Assembly: GCA_002309915.1 (NCBI GenBank) | Contig: DBYT01000112.1 | Span: 9,204-42,048, forward strand | Source of the DNA: Bacteroidales bacterium UBA1179 | Lineage (GTDB): Bacteria; Bacteroidota; Bacteroidia; Bacteroidales; Bacteroidaceae | DNA length: 32,845 nt | Direction of reading: 5' to 3' | Shown: positions 8,233 through 17,771 of the stretch, piece after piece | Numbering within the stretch: position 1 is the first letter of the stretch | How the letters are laid out: each line of letters begins with the position of its first letter | Translations under genes and position numbers: made by a program | Notes under the pieces: model-generated | Told to the model about the DNA's origin: nothing | Seen by the model: only the letters and a program-made list of their open reading frames with translations | Database searches by the model: none

Positions 8233-9096
8233 ATGAATAACCAAAGATATTTCTCTGATAAAGTAGCTATTGTAACAGGGGCCAGTTCCGGAATCGGGCT
8301 TGCAACAGCCACCCTGCTCGCCAAATACAAAGCCAAAGTAGTACTTGCCGCCCGCTCAGAGGACAAGCTGGAAGAACTCCGCAAAGAACTCTCACAGTAT
8401 ACAGATGTAATCAGTGTAAAGACCGATGTCTCCGTCGAGTCCGATTGCCGCAACCTGATAGATATGACCGTTGAAAAATTCGGACGTATAGACATCCTGA
8501 TAAACAACGCCGGAATCTCCATGCGCGCCATGTTCAAGGATCTGGACCTGAGCGTGATACGCCGTCTTATGGACGTGAATTTCTGGGGAACGGTCTACTG
8601 CACCAAGTTTGCTCTGCCCTACCTGCTGGAGTCAAAAGGATCAGTGGTGGGAGTCATATCCACCGCAGGATACAAGGGCCTGCCTGGCCGTACGGGCTAT
8701 TCGGCATCCAAGTTCGCCATAAACGGATTCCTGGACACCCTGCGTTCAGAGCATCTGTATGACGGACTTCACGTAATGATATACGCTCCCGGATTCACCG
8801 CATCCAACATACGCAAGACAGCCCTTACGGCCGATGGAAGCCAGCAAGGCGAGACCCCGCGTGAGGAAGGAAAAATGATGACATCAGATCGTGTAGCCCA
8901 TATCATGCTCAACCATATCCGACGTCGTTCACGCCGTGCCACGCTGACATTCACAAGCAAGCTGCTGCTGGTACTGACACGCCTGTTCCCCATCATCACG
9001 GACCACATGGAATACTGGTACATGGCACGCGAGCCGGACTCACCGTTCAAACGCCGCCGCGACATAATGCGCGAGCGCCGCAATCACCAGGCGTAA
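8233..9096 (+). CDS. Short-chain dehydrogenase/reductase (SDR)
   Basis: A 287-residue classical SDR. The cofactor motif TGASSGIG spans residues 15-22, the structural NNAG 91-94, and the catalytic set is Ser143 (VISTAG), Tyr156 and Lys160 (YSASK). Alanine-Arg after the second strand (LAARSEDK) suggests NADP(H) preference, which is inference. The C-terminal tail from about residue 205 is long and very basic (HIRRRSRRA, FKRRRDIMRERR) with a hydrophobic stretch (LLLVLTRLFPI), so peripheral membrane binding is possible. The substrate is unknown. The ATG at 8233 was chosen because it follows the promoter and leaves MNNQRYFSDKVAIVTG. The 3' end overlaps the convergent DUF3078 gene by 13 bases. Confidence 0.85.
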   Translation: MNNQRYFSDKVAIVTGASSGIGLATATLLAKYKAKVVLAARSEDKLEELRKELSQYTDVISVKTDVSVESDCRNLIDMTVEKFGRIDILINNAGISMRAMFKDLDLSVIRRLMDVNFWGTVYCTKFALPYLLESKGSVVGVISTAGYKGLPGRTGYSASKFAINGFLDTLRSEHLYDGLHVMIYAPGFTASNIRKTALTADGSQQGETPREEGKMMTSDRVAHIMLNHIRRRSRRATLTFTSKLLLVLTRLFPIITDHMEYWYMAREPDSPFKRRRDIMRERRNHQA

Positions 9097-10445
9097 TTGA
9101 AATTGAGGGTTAGAAATTCCTTGAACTGACCGTAACCCATCAGGTTACCGTTCTTATCCTTTTTGCGCTTTACACTGTCGTCAAAACGCCAGTGGCAGAA
9201 GAACTGCAGCGACAGATACTTGGAGAGCCTGTAGTCAATGGTATTCTCAAAGTTGATTTCAGTACTCTCATAAGTTGTATAGAACTGCGTCTTGTTGGTC
9301 CATGTAAAGTCCTCAAGGAAAGTCCATTTCAGGTTACCGTCAAACCGCGAACCGAAACTGTGCTTGACCTGCTTACCGGCATCGATACCGAATGTCGTGG
9401 CTATGCTGTCCACAGCCGAGTACTTGAGGTTATATGACAGAGGCGAAAGCAAGACTGAGAGCGTTATGCCCTTTTTCTTGAACTTGGGCTTGTAATCCAG
9501 ACCGATTGAAAGGTTACCGTAAGCCGGAGCCATGAACCTGGATTTGAGTTTATCGGGAACCTTGGTATCCCACACCGGGGCGAACTGCGTATATCCCTGG
9601 AACTGGGCCGAGTAATACCAGTTCTCAAATGCCCTGAGACCGTATTTAGATGTAAAACGGATTAAATCCTCATTGGTACGGAATGAGTTCCTGCCGTTTA
9701 TCTGTGAAGTATTATAGTATCCAAGTTTGAGTTCCAGCTTGTTGTCCCAGGTGGTCTGCTTCTTGGCGTAATCGGCCTCCAGGTTGATCTGACCCAGTAT
9801 TGAGTGGTTGCTCTCACCGCCCTTGTACCAGTTTTCCGAGTAATAGCTCTGCGTATATTTGCCCTGGAAATTACCGAATGTCTTCCAATAGCTGAGTCTT
9901 GAGCGCACCCTTTCAGGGCTGACATCGGCAGGTTCGTAACCCGCCCTGTTATCCCTTAACTGAATTCCGCTTGCCATCTCCTCAGAAATGGGAATGACCG
10001 TAGGCACATCCATAAGTTCCGCCTCGGTCATCCTGACCAGTTCCGGATGTTCAAGATATATCCTTACAAGAGCCTCGTCAATCATCCTGGCCAGGGTATT
10101 GTCATAACCCAGATCCAACGGCTTGACAGGAAGCAGGCTGTCCTCATCGGCCTTGTCCGTCATATCGGGCGATATGGCTTCCGATACGGCCGACCGGTAA
10201 AGGACCAGCGGCATGAACAGCCTGAAATACAACGGATTATCTGATATGTCATCAAACGTGACATCCATCTCAGTGTTCTCATACTGGATAGACATGGTAT
10301 CCAGACGGTTTCTCAGTCTGTTGACCACGAGAGTATCGGGCAGGATCCGACGGACAGAGTCACGGTTCTGCTGAGCGGCGACGGCAACAGGCAATGAAAG
10401 TAATGCGGCAACCGCAAAACAAAAGAATGTAAGTCTTCGTGTCAT
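9084..10445 (-). CDS. DUF3078 outer-membrane beta-barrel protein
   Basis: A 453-residue protein. The start at 10445 gives MTRRLTFFCF and a signal peptide cut after AVAA; upstream in-frame codons lie in the promoter. About 160 residues of acidic N-terminal region precede a barrel of amphipathic strands that starts near SYWKTFGNFQGKYTQSYYSENWYKGGESN, the recognisable DUF3078 block, and ends with LTLNFNYAW, an aromatic C-terminal strand typical of outer-membrane barrels. DUF3078 is a Bacteroidetes outer-membrane family without known function. The gene diverges from yidC and converges on the SDR gene. Confidence 0.82.
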   Translation of the reverse strand: MTRRLTFFCFAVAALLSLPVAVAAQQNRDSVRRILPDTLVVNRLRNRLDTMSIQYENTEMDVTFDDISDNPLYFRLFMPLVLYRSAVSEAISPDMTDKADEDSLLPVKPLDLGYDNTLARMIDEALVRIYLEHPELVRMTEAELMDVPTVIPISEEMASGIQLRDNRAGYEPADVSPERVRSRLSYWKTFGNFQGKYTQSYYSENWYKGGESNHSILGQINLEADYAKKQTTWDNKLELKLGYYNTSQINGRNSFRTNEDLIRFTSKYGLRAFENWYYSAQFQGYTQFAPVWDTKVPDKLKSRFMAPAYGNLSIGLDYKPKFKKKGITLSVLLSPLSYNLKYSAVDSIATTFGIDAGKQVKHSFGSRFDGNLKWTFLEDFTWTNKTQFYTTYESTEINFENTIDYRLSKYLSLQFFCHWRFDDSVKRKKDKNGNLMGYGQFKEFLTLNFNYAW

Positions 10446-10453
10446 ACCAAGTG

Positions 10454-10524
10454 CAAAAATACAATAAAAACACATCATATCTGCGCACACGTATAATATG
10501 GTGTCTCTTTTTTGTGTAATTTTG
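10454..10524. promoter_or_regulatory. Divergent promoters for the DUF3078 gene and yidC
   Basis: Reverse strand: TATTTTTG (10461-10454) lies just upstream of the DUF3078 ATG. Forward strand: TAATTTTG (10517-10524) lies 30 bases before the yidC GTG. Both are full matches to the -7 consensus; no clear -33 boxes are seen. Confidence 0.6.
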
Positions 10525-10554
10525 CACCCCGTGAACAAATAACAACAATATACA

Positions 10555-12444
10555 GTGGACAGAAGAACTTATATCGGCCTTATTTTGATAAGCCTCGCAA
10601 TGGTGATAGTGCTGCTTTGGTCAGGTAACAGCCAGAAGAAAAACGCAACAGCCCGTGCAGAGTACGAGCAGAAAATTGATTCCGCCAGAAACGCAGCCCA
10701 GGATATCAATGAAGAGGCAACCGTCGTGATAACCGCCGCTCAGCAGGATTCACTCTCACCTCTCTTCCCCGCCATGAACGGAACCGAGAATGTGACAATC
10801 CTTGACAACGGACTCGTCAAGATAGGCATATCATCAAAAGGTGCCGCCCCCTGCTTTGCACAGCTCAGTGGTTACAATGACCAGCAGGGCCGCAGCGTCA
10901 CACTGTTCAACCAGAACGAGATAAGCCTCAACTTCAAGATTGACGGCAAAAACCAGAACATACAGAGCCGCAACCTCTACTTTGAGACAATCGACAACGG
11001 CAGCAACTCCGTGACCATGCGTCTCAACACTAACGGTTACGGTCATCTGGATTTCATCTATACCCTGCTGCCAGAGAGTTACATGCTCAACCTTGACATC
11101 AAGTCCACCGGCATGGAGAACTTCTTCTCATCCAACCTCAAGACACTTGCAGTTGACTGGATACAGAACCTTCGCCAGCAGGAGAAAGGATTCGAGTTCG
11201 AGCAGCGTTACACCACCCTCACCTACAAGCGTGCCGACAAGATGAAGGCCAAGGTGCTGAACGTGGCGCCCGCATCGGCCAAGTCACGCAAAGCCTCCAA
11301 CAAGACCATCGAGGAGCCGCTTGACTGGGTTGCATACAAGAACCAGTTCTTCTCATGCATAATGATTGCGTCCGATACATACGCCCAGAACGCCGAACTG
11401 TCCGGCATCTCATACCTCAAGGGTCAGGGTTACATGAAGAAACTCATGGCCAAGACCAACGTATCATTTGACCCCGAGGGAAGCAACCCCACACAGTTCC
11501 AGTTCTACATCGGACCTAACGATTACAGGATACTCAAGCAGAACAGCAAACTGTCCAACAGCGACCACAAGATACGTCTCAACCGCGTCATCGACCTGGG
11601 TTGGCCTATAGTACGCGAAATCAACCGTTATCTCATCATACCTCTGTTCAACCTGCTCTCCAAGTGGAACCTGAACATGGGTCTGGTAATCCTGCTCATG
11701 ACTCTTATCGTCAAGGCGCTGGTATTCCCCGCACAGGTCAAGAGTTACATGTCATCGGCCAAGATGCGTGCCCTCAAGCCCTATATTGATGAGGTTAACG
11801 CCAAGTATCCCAAACCCGAGGATGCCATGAAGAAGCAGCAGGAGACAATGGCTGTCTACAGCAAATACGGCGTAAGCCCCATGGGCGGATGTCTGCCTTC
11901 GCTGGTACAGATGCCTGTATGGATGGCGTTCTTCTTCTTTGTGCCCAATGCTATCGAACTGCGTCAGCAGAGTTTCCTCTGGGCAACTGACCTGACCGGT
12001 TTTGACGACCTGATCAGTTGGAGCACAAACATACCTCTCATAGGTAACCACCTTAGTATATTCTGCCTTCTGTTCTGCCTTACCAATATCATCAACACCA
12101 TCTACTCTATGCAACAGCAGCAGATGGCTCCCGGACAGGAGGAGAGCATGAAGATGATGAAGTGGATGATGTATATCATGCCTGTTATATTCTTCTTCTC
12201 ATTCAACAACTACTCATCAGGTCTGTGCTACTACTACTTCATATCAGGTCTGGTAGGTATCATCACCATGATCTGGCTGCGTCGCTCGACCGATGACAAG
12301 GCCATCCTGGCCAAGCTGGAGGCCGATTATGAGGCCAGCCGCAACGATCCCAGCAAGCGCAAGACCGGCGGCAGCAGTATGATGGCCCGCCTGGAAGCTC
12401 TCCAGAAGGAACAGGAAAGATTGCAGAAACAGCAGAAACGATAA
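10555..12444 (+). CDS. yidC: Membrane protein insertase YidC
   Basis: A 629-residue Oxa1/YidC insertase placing proteins in the inner membrane alone or with SecYEG. An N-terminal transmembrane helix (about residues 6-22, IGLILISLAMVIVLLW) is followed by a periplasmic beta-domain (about 65-335) and the conserved C-terminal helices: PLFNLLSKWNLNMGLVILLM, the cytoplasmic coiled loop with MRALKPYIDEVNAKYP, SPMGGCLPSLVQMPVW, and helices up to about residue 580. The tail is basic (SKRKTGG and onward), as expected for ribosome contact. Translation starts at GTG 10555; the resulting MDRRTYIGL matches the family N-terminus. It is followed by a strong bidirectional terminator. Confidence 0.96.
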   Translation: MDRRTYIGLILISLAMVIVLLWSGNSQKKNATARAEYEQKIDSARNAAQDINEEATVVITAAQQDSLSPLFPAMNGTENVTILDNGLVKIGISSKGAAPCFAQLSGYNDQQGRSVTLFNQNEISLNFKIDGKNQNIQSRNLYFETIDNGSNSVTMRLNTNGYGHLDFIYTLLPESYMLNLDIKSTGMENFFSSNLKTLAVDWIQNLRQQEKGFEFEQRYTTLTYKRADKMKAKVLNVAPASAKSRKASNKTIEEPLDWVAYKNQFFSCIMIASDTYAQNAELSGISYLKGQGYMKKLMAKTNVSFDPEGSNPTQFQFYIGPNDYRILKQNSKLSNSDHKIRLNRVIDLGWPIVREINRYLIIPLFNLLSKWNLNMGLVILLMTLIVKALVFPAQVKSYMSSAKMRALKPYIDEVNAKYPKPEDAMKKQQETMAVYSKYGVSPMGGCLPSLVQMPVWMAFFFFVPNAIELRQQSFLWATDLTGFDDLISWSTNIPLIGNHLSIFCLLFCLTNIINTIYSMQQQQMAPGQEESMKMMKWMMYIMPVIFFFSFNNYSSGLCYYYFISGLVGIITMIWLRRSTDDKAILAKLEADYEASRNDPSKRKTGGSSMMARLEALQKEQERLQKQQKR

Positions 12445-12447
12445 ATA

Positions 12448-12475
12448 AAAAAAGAGCCTCGCGAGGCTCTTTTTT
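12448..12475. terminator. Bidirectional rho-independent terminator between yidC and the AraC gene
   Basis: A perfect 28-base palindrome whose core is GAGCCTCG/CGAGGCTC, flanked by six A on the left and six T on the right. It therefore has a U-tract in both directions and can end both convergent transcripts. The AraC stop codon (12476-12474) lies partly inside its right flank. Confidence 0.92.
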
Positions 12476-13703
12476 ATTTGTTACGCTCAATCCACTGTGT
12501 GGGTGTTTCGTTGTAGAACAGCTTGAAGTAACGGTAGAAAGTCTGGATTGAACCGCAGCCGCACTGCATCGCGATATTCTGTATAACTATATCATCCTTG
12601 GGCATAACCTTCATCATCTCGATGGCATACTCAAGACGGAACCGGTTCACATAATCCGGGAAGTTGCACCCCTTGGCATCCTTGATAGCCTTTGAAGCAT
12701 ATGTGCGGTTGGTACCCACCTTCTCACACAGAGTCATCAGTGACAGGTCAGGCTGCAGGAACATATTGTCATCCAGCATAGCATTTTCTATCTTTTCCAT
12801 AAGCGTAGAAGGTGTACGCTCCTCCTTTCCGGCAACCGGCATCGGCCCCGGAACAGGCGGCATGGGCATGGGGCGTCCTCTGAATACGGGCTGTACAGGA
12901 GCTACAGGCTCCTCGGTCTGCTCCTTCATCTCCTCGGCCGAGAACTCCAGTTTCATGGTATATGACGTTATCAGCGATACCATGACGACCTGACCTACAA
13001 CAGCGATTATCACCAGCAGCAGATGATCAGCACTTTCAGACATTGGAATGGCCGACATTATCAGACCGGTAACCACAACCAGTATGGTAAGGACATGGAT
13101 GCCACGCATCTTGATTGTCTTACCTGACGTATCGGACGTGCTGTAATCCTGCAACATACGGGTATAGGTGTTAAGACGGAACTCACCGTATACCATGACA
13201 AGAATACCCTGGGCGGGCATGAACACGCTGAATATATCCTTGGCCACCAACACCATCCATGAATATGCCACCGATGCCTCCATCTGTATGTTCTGGCCCT
13301 GAATCTCATTACATATGTAAGCATGCCTCTCGTCGCTGTTCAGAAGGATCTGAGCCGATATAAGCAGCACGGCATATACGACGGCCGGAAGGAACATGGC
13401 CACATTCAATGCCGGACGACGTTTGATATCGGTCAGGCAGTTAATGAACACATAATAGAGCGGAGCGCAGAACGGAGTGATAAGGCAATACACGAAATCA
13501 AAGCCCCATGAATATCTGGCAGCCAGCCCCTGATTGTAAAACTGCGCATAACATAACATGCTCAAAGCCACCGTATAAAGCATAACACCCATAGAGCGTT
13601 TTACTCTGACGGAGCACTTGCCCCTCAGAATCAGGATGGTGGCGGCTATTACGATAGCCAGCCCCGGTAGCTGGAACAGTATGTATATCAGTTTTTCAGC
13701 CAT
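12474..13703 (-). CDS. Membrane-anchored AraC-family transcription regulator
   Basis: A 409-residue protein with about seven hydrophobic segments over residues 1-245. A linker rich in Pro and Met (RPMPMPPVPGPMPV) follows, then an AraC-type double helix-turn-helix DNA-binding domain over the last 105 residues (SLMTLCEKVGTNRTYASKAI; IQNIAMQCGCGSIQTFYRYF; ETPTQW). This architecture suggests a sensor in the inner membrane that acts directly on DNA. The ATG lies 16 bases inside the end of the upstream S9 peptidase gene, so the two are very likely co-transcribed. The signal and target genes are unknown; regulation of the peptidase operon is an inference from the overlap. The second AraC gene at 19675 has the same layout but a different sequence. 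Confidence 0.85.
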   Translation of the reverse strand: MAEKLIYILFQLPGLAIVIAATILILRGKCSVRVKRSMGVMLYTVALSMLCYAQFYNQGLAARYSWGFDFVYCLITPFCAPLYYVFINCLTDIKRRPALNVAMFLPAVVYAVLLISAQILLNSDERHAYICNEIQGQNIQMEASVAYSWMVLVAKDIFSVFMPAQGILVMVYGEFRLNTYTRMLQDYSTSDTSGKTIKMRGIHVLTILVVVTGLIMSAIPMSESADHLLLVIIAVVGQVVMVSLITSYTMKLEFSAEEMKEQTEEPVAPVQPVFRGRPMPMPPVPGPMPVAGKEERTPSTLMEKIENAMLDDNMFLQPDLSLMTLCEKVGTNRTYASKAIKDAKGCNFPDYVNRFRLEYAIEMMKVMPKDDIVIQNIAMQCGCGSIQTFYRYFKLFYNETPTQWIERNK

Positions 13704-15805
13704 CTGTCAAGCCAGTTGAAATATGTTCTCTGCCACAACACGCCGTTTTGTGGTTTCAGCACCCAGTGATTCTCATCCGGGAACAACAGGAGCTCGGCCG
13801 GAACACCTCTCAGACGGGCTGCCTGGAAGGCCGATACGGCCTGCGAGTAGAGTATGCGATAATCCTTCTCACCGTGTATGCACAGTATAGGAGTATCCCA
13901 CTTGTCTGCGAACAGATGCGGTGACGTAGCGTATGTACTCTCGGTCACCTTGTTCTTATCCCAGAACGGGCCGCCCAGATCCCATTGAGGGAACCACATC
14001 TCCTCTGTCTCCAGATACTGCTGCTCCAGATTGAATATGCCGTCATGTGCAATGAAACACTTGAAACGTCCCTCATGATGACCTGCCAGCCAGTAAACCG
14101 AGTAACCGCCGAAACTTGCACCGACGCAACCCAGACGGTCCTTATCCACATAAGACTCCTTGCTGATATCATCTATGGCCGATAACAGGTCCTTCATGCA
14201 CTGCCCGCCGTAATCACCGCTTATATCCTCCAGCCATTTCTTGCCGAATCCCGGCAAACCGCGGCGGTTGGGAGCAACCACGATATAGCCCTGTGCGGCC
14301 ATTATGCGGAAGTTCCAGCGATAACTCCAGAACTGTGACACCATGCTCTGAGGTCCACCCTCACAGAACAATACCGTAGGATATTTCTTAGTCTCGTCAA
14401 AGTTCGGCGGGAACACCACCCATGTCAGCATATCCTTGCCGTCGGTGGTCTTTACGGCACGAGCCTCGACCTTTATGTTATCCAGCTGGCTGAAAATATG
14501 GCCGTTCTCATTGGTGAGTTTTTCAGCCATGCCGCGTCTTATGTCAACGGAATAGATCTCGGTTGCAAATCTCATTGACTGACGTGTTACGATCAGGCGG
14601 TTTTTGTTGCCCAGTGCCAGTGAGTTGTAATCACAGGCGTCTGTATTGACAGGCATCACATTACCCTGCAAATCAACCGTAAAGAGTGACATGCATCCCT
14701 GCCATGAGCCTATGAAATAGAAGTAGTTCTTATCGCCGGCCCAGATGAAATCGTCAACGTTGCTGTCAAAGTTTCCGCTGACTGACTTCTTGCTTCCATC
14801 ATTGAGATCCATCACATAGAGGCGGTTTATGTCACTCTCGTAACCGTCACGCTCCATGCTCTGCCAGGCGATATAACGGCCGTCGGCGCTGAACTTGGGA
14901 TTTATGTCATAACCCATGTTGAGATCCTGGGTTCCCGGCAGTTTGCACAGGTTTTTGGTCTCACCGCTTTCAATGCTGTAAAGGTAAATGTCCGAATCAG
15001 TACTCTTGGTATACTCCGCACCCGCTTTCTTGCGGCATGTGTATGCAATGCTCTTGCCGTCAGGGCTCCATGCGAACTGCTCTACGCCTCCGAACGGAAG
15101 CAACGGACTCTCATAAGGCTCACCCTCCAGAAGATCGACGCTCTTATCGGCCACCCTCTTGCCGTCAAATGCAGCCAGGAAGGGATGCGGGAGTGTGGTA
15201 ACCCATGTGTCCCAATGGCGGAACATCAGGTCATCGGCTATCATACCGCTGGCCTTGGGCAGGTCCTCATACTGTGTCTCCTTTACCAGCGGATTGGGTA
15301 CGCTCATGACCATGAGCACATTCTTCAGGTCCGGCGAGAAGAGAAATCCCTCAACATCCTTATCAGTAAAAGAGAGCTGTCTGCGGTGCTTGCCATCGGC
15401 ATCCATGCTGAAAATCTGCTGCACGCCTTTGCTTACTGAAAGGAATGCTATATGGTCATTATCTATCCAGACGGGGCTGTGCTCGGACTTTGAGGTCCTG
15501 GTAAGGAGTTTTGCATTCCCGCCGTCCTCATCCATCACGTATATGACGGTATGGCTGGCGTTCTCCTTCACGCTGTAATATGTAACCTGATAAGCTATCC
15601 TGGTTGCATCGGGCGACAAAACCACGCCTCCTATGCGTCCCATAGACCAGAGGACCTCGGGGGTTAAACGTCCGTCTTCTATCTTGATGTCGCTCTTTCC
15701 GATGTTCACCTTGCCGGTTCCGTTCTTGTCTCTCATAGAATAATAAGCAGCTACAACGACTGCCGCGAGCACTATGCCGATTAAGGCAATACGTCTTTTA
15801 TCCAT
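13688..15805 (-). CDS. S9-family serine peptidase (dipeptidyl-peptidase-like)
   Basis: A 705-residue prolyl-oligopeptidase-type enzyme. An uncleaved N-terminal signal anchor (ALIGIVLAAVVVAAYY, residues 7-22) places it in the inner membrane facing the periplasm. A beta-propeller with repeated blades (FAWSPDGKSIAYTC, PKFSADGRYIAWQS) occupies about 45-430. The alpha/beta-hydrolase domain carries the catalytic triad: Ser564 in GASFGGY, Asp648 in HGEKDYRI and His680 in DENHWV. Such enzymes remove dipeptides from oligopeptides; a DPP5-like or acylaminoacyl specificity is possible. The 3' end overlaps the AraC gene by 16 bases. The upstream -7-like box is TATATTCG at 15834-15827. Confidence 0.9.
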   Translation of the reverse strand: MDKRRIALIGIVLAAVVVAAYYSMRDKNGTGKVNIGKSDIKIEDGRLTPEVLWSMGRIGGVVLSPDATRIAYQVTYYSVKENASHTVIYVMDEDGGNAKLLTRTSKSEHSPVWIDNDHIAFLSVSKGVQQIFSMDADGKHRRQLSFTDKDVEGFLFSPDLKNVLMVMSVPNPLVKETQYEDLPKASGMIADDLMFRHWDTWVTTLPHPFLAAFDGKRVADKSVDLLEGEPYESPLLPFGGVEQFAWSPDGKSIAYTCRKKAGAEYTKSTDSDIYLYSIESGETKNLCKLPGTQDLNMGYDINPKFSADGRYIAWQSMERDGYESDINRLYVMDLNDGSKKSVSGNFDSNVDDFIWAGDKNYFYFIGSWQGCMSLFTVDLQGNVMPVNTDACDYNSLALGNKNRLIVTRQSMRFATEIYSVDIRRGMAEKLTNENGHIFSQLDNIKVEARAVKTTDGKDMLTWVVFPPNFDETKKYPTVLFCEGGPQSMVSQFWSYRWNFRIMAAQGYIVVAPNRRGLPGFGKKWLEDISGDYGGQCMKDLLSAIDDISKESYVDKDRLGCVGASFGGYSVYWLAGHHEGRFKCFIAHDGIFNLEQQYLETEEMWFPQWDLGGPFWDKNKVTESTYATSPHLFADKWDTPILCIHGEKDYRILYSQAVSAFQAARLRGVPAELLLFPDENHWVLKPQNGVLWQRTYFNWLDRWLKN

Positions 15806-15826
15806 TATAATAGGGTTATTTTAATG

Positions 15827-15879
15827 CGAATATATCATTTATTCCTGATAAATCCATAAGCGTTTTTTGATTATCTTCG
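15827..15879. promoter_or_regulatory. Divergent promoters for the S9 peptidase gene and dsbD
   Basis: Reverse strand: TATATTCG (15834-15827) lies 21 bases before the peptidase ATG. Forward strand: TATCTTCG (15872-15879) lies 17 bases before the dsbD ATG. Both match TAxxTTCG, one base from the consensus. Confident -33 boxes are not visible. Confidence 0.5.
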
Positions 15880-15896
15880 CGCAAACATTGAAAAAT

Positions 15897-17771
15897 ATGG
15901 CATCATTCCTGACAATCTTACTGGCCTTTCTTCAGGCTTTCTCCATAGGCGCAGCCAGCAAACCTGTCCAGACCATGCATCACATGGAACAGATATCGGC
16001 CGATACCGTCCGGCTCACTTTTGACCTTATAATAGCCGACAGCTGGCACGTCTACTCAACGTCTCTGCCTGATGGCGGACCCATAAGCGCCGAACTCACA
16101 TTCGATGAATCCCAGGGCGTAACCCCTGCATCGGACCTTATGTTCAAGGGTGAAGAGAAGACCATATTCGATCCGCTTTTCAACATGAGCGTGCGATATT
16201 TCGAAAAATATGTCACTTTCTTCCAGGATTTCGCTGTCTCAGAGGGTTGGTCAATGGAGGGCACGTTTACATACGGAGCCTGCGATGACATGACCTGCCT
16301 TCCTCCGCAAAGAGTGGAATTCAGCCATTCCCAGGCCGTCCAAGTCCAACCTGCCGCCGCCGATGAGGAAGAAGGAATTGACCTTATTGACGGATTTGAC
16401 AATCTGCTGTGGTCGCCCGTAACATACAGCGATGCCTCCGATGTTACCGGTGGCGGAAGCCTGTGGGGACTCTTCCTTACCAGTTTCATAGGCGGTCTGA
16501 TAGCCCTGCTCACCCCCTGCGTCTGGCCCATAATACCCATGACAGTCAGTTTCTTCCTGAAACGCTCGCAGGACCGTCGCAAAGCCATACGTGACGCCAT
16601 CGTCTACGGGCTCTCCATAATAGCGGTATATGTAGCGCTGGCCCTCATCATAACGCTCATATTCGGCGCCAACGCGCTCAACGCACTGGCCACCAACGCC
16701 TTTGTGAACATACTGTTCTTCCTGATACTGGTAGCGTTCGCCCTCTCCTTCTTCGGAGTGTTCGAGATAACCCTGCCCTCACGCTGGAGCACCGGAACCG
16801 ACCGTAAATCATCGGCCGCAGGTCTGGGAGGCATATTCTTCATGGCTCTTACACTGACCATAGTGTCATTCTCGTGCACCGGTCCCATCATAGGATTCCT
16901 GCTGGTCGACGCAGCCTCCACCGGCAGCATACTGGCTCCCACGGTGGGAATGCTGGGATTCTCGGTGGCAATGGCAATACCCTTCACCCTGTTCGCCATG
17001 TTCCCCGGTTGGCTCAAGTCAATGCCCAAATCCGGAGGATGGATGGACCGCGTAAAAGTGACTCTGGGCGTGATTGAACTGGCATTCTCGCTCAAGTTCC
17101 TGTCTGTTGCCGATATGGCATACGGCAAAGGAATCCTGACCCGTGACCTGTTCATACTTCTGTGGATACTGATGGCACTGTTCCTGGGTATCTACCTCAT
17201 CAGGCGGCGTTCCGGAAAAGCCGGCCTCATAGCAGGAATCGTCTCACTGGCGTTTGCCGCATGGCTTATACCCGGACTGTGGGGTGCTCCCCTTAAGGCC
17301 ATAAGCGCCTTTACCCCTCCCATGAGCACCCAGTTATTCGGACGTAACGAACAGGTCGTCGAGCCGCAGTTCACAGATTACAACGAGGCCATAATTGCAG
17401 CCGAACTCACAGGCAAGCCCATATTGTTGGATTTCACAGGTTACGGATGCGTAAACTGCCGCAAGATGGAGGCATCGGTCTGGACCGATCCGCGCGTAGC
17501 CGACAAGATCAGGAATAATTACATCCTGGCATCACTGTTCGTGGATGACAAGACCCAACTGCCCAAGAGATGGACAGTGACAGAGAACGGAACCAAAGTC
17601 AAGATACGTACTGTCGGTGACAAATGGAGTCTGCTGCAGCGTCACAAGTTCGGCGCCAACGCCCAGCCCTTCTACGTGATAATAGACTCAAAAGGAAAAC
17701 TGCTGAAAGGTCCCTACACCTTTGACCCGGATGCAGGGCATTTCCTGGACTTTATTTCTTCTCCCTTTTAA
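15897..17771 (+). CDS. dsbD: Thiol:disulfide interchange protein DsbD
   Basis: A 624-residue electron-relay protein that carries reducing power from cytoplasmic thioredoxin to periplasmic thiol proteins. All three redox modules are present. The N-terminal alpha-like domain (about 21-150) has Cys129 and Cys134 (GACDDMTCLPP). The eight-helix membrane domain (about 188-475) has Cys208 in LLTPCVWPIIPM and Cys327 in SFSCTGPIIGF. The C-terminal thioredoxin-like domain has C518-V-N-C521 in FTGYGCVNCRKME. The ATG at 15897 yields a signal peptide ending near IGAAS; a TTG 30 bases upstream overlaps the promoter. It may supply electrons for periplasmic disulfide repair or cytochrome c maturation. The 3' end overlaps the flavin reductase gene by 20 bases. 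Confidence 0.92.
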   Translation: MASFLTILLAFLQAFSIGAASKPVQTMHHMEQISADTVRLTFDLIIADSWHVYSTSLPDGGPISAELTFDESQGVTPASDLMFKGEEKTIFDPLFNMSVRYFEKYVTFFQDFAVSEGWSMEGTFTYGACDDMTCLPPQRVEFSHSQAVQVQPAAADEEEGIDLIDGFDNLLWSPVTYSDASDVTGGGSLWGLFLTSFIGGLIALLTPCVWPIIPMTVSFFLKRSQDRRKAIRDAIVYGLSIIAVYVALALIITLIFGANALNALATNAFVNILFFLILVAFALSFFGVFEITLPSRWSTGTDRKSSAAGLGGIFFMALTLTIVSFSCTGPIIGFLLVDAASTGSILAPTVGMLGFSVAMAIPFTLFAMFPGWLKSMPKSGGWMDRVKVTLGVIELAFSLKFLSVADMAYGKGILTRDLFILLWILMALFLGIYLIRRRSGKAGLIAGIVSLAFAAWLIPGLWGAPLKAISAFTPPMSTQLFGRNEQVVEPQFTDYNEAIIAAELTGKPILLDFTGYGCVNCRKMEASVWTDPRVADKIRNNYILASLFVDDKTQLPKRWTVTENGTKVKIRTVGDKWSLLQRHKFGANAQPFYVIIDSKGKLLKGPYTFDPDAGHFLDFISSPF

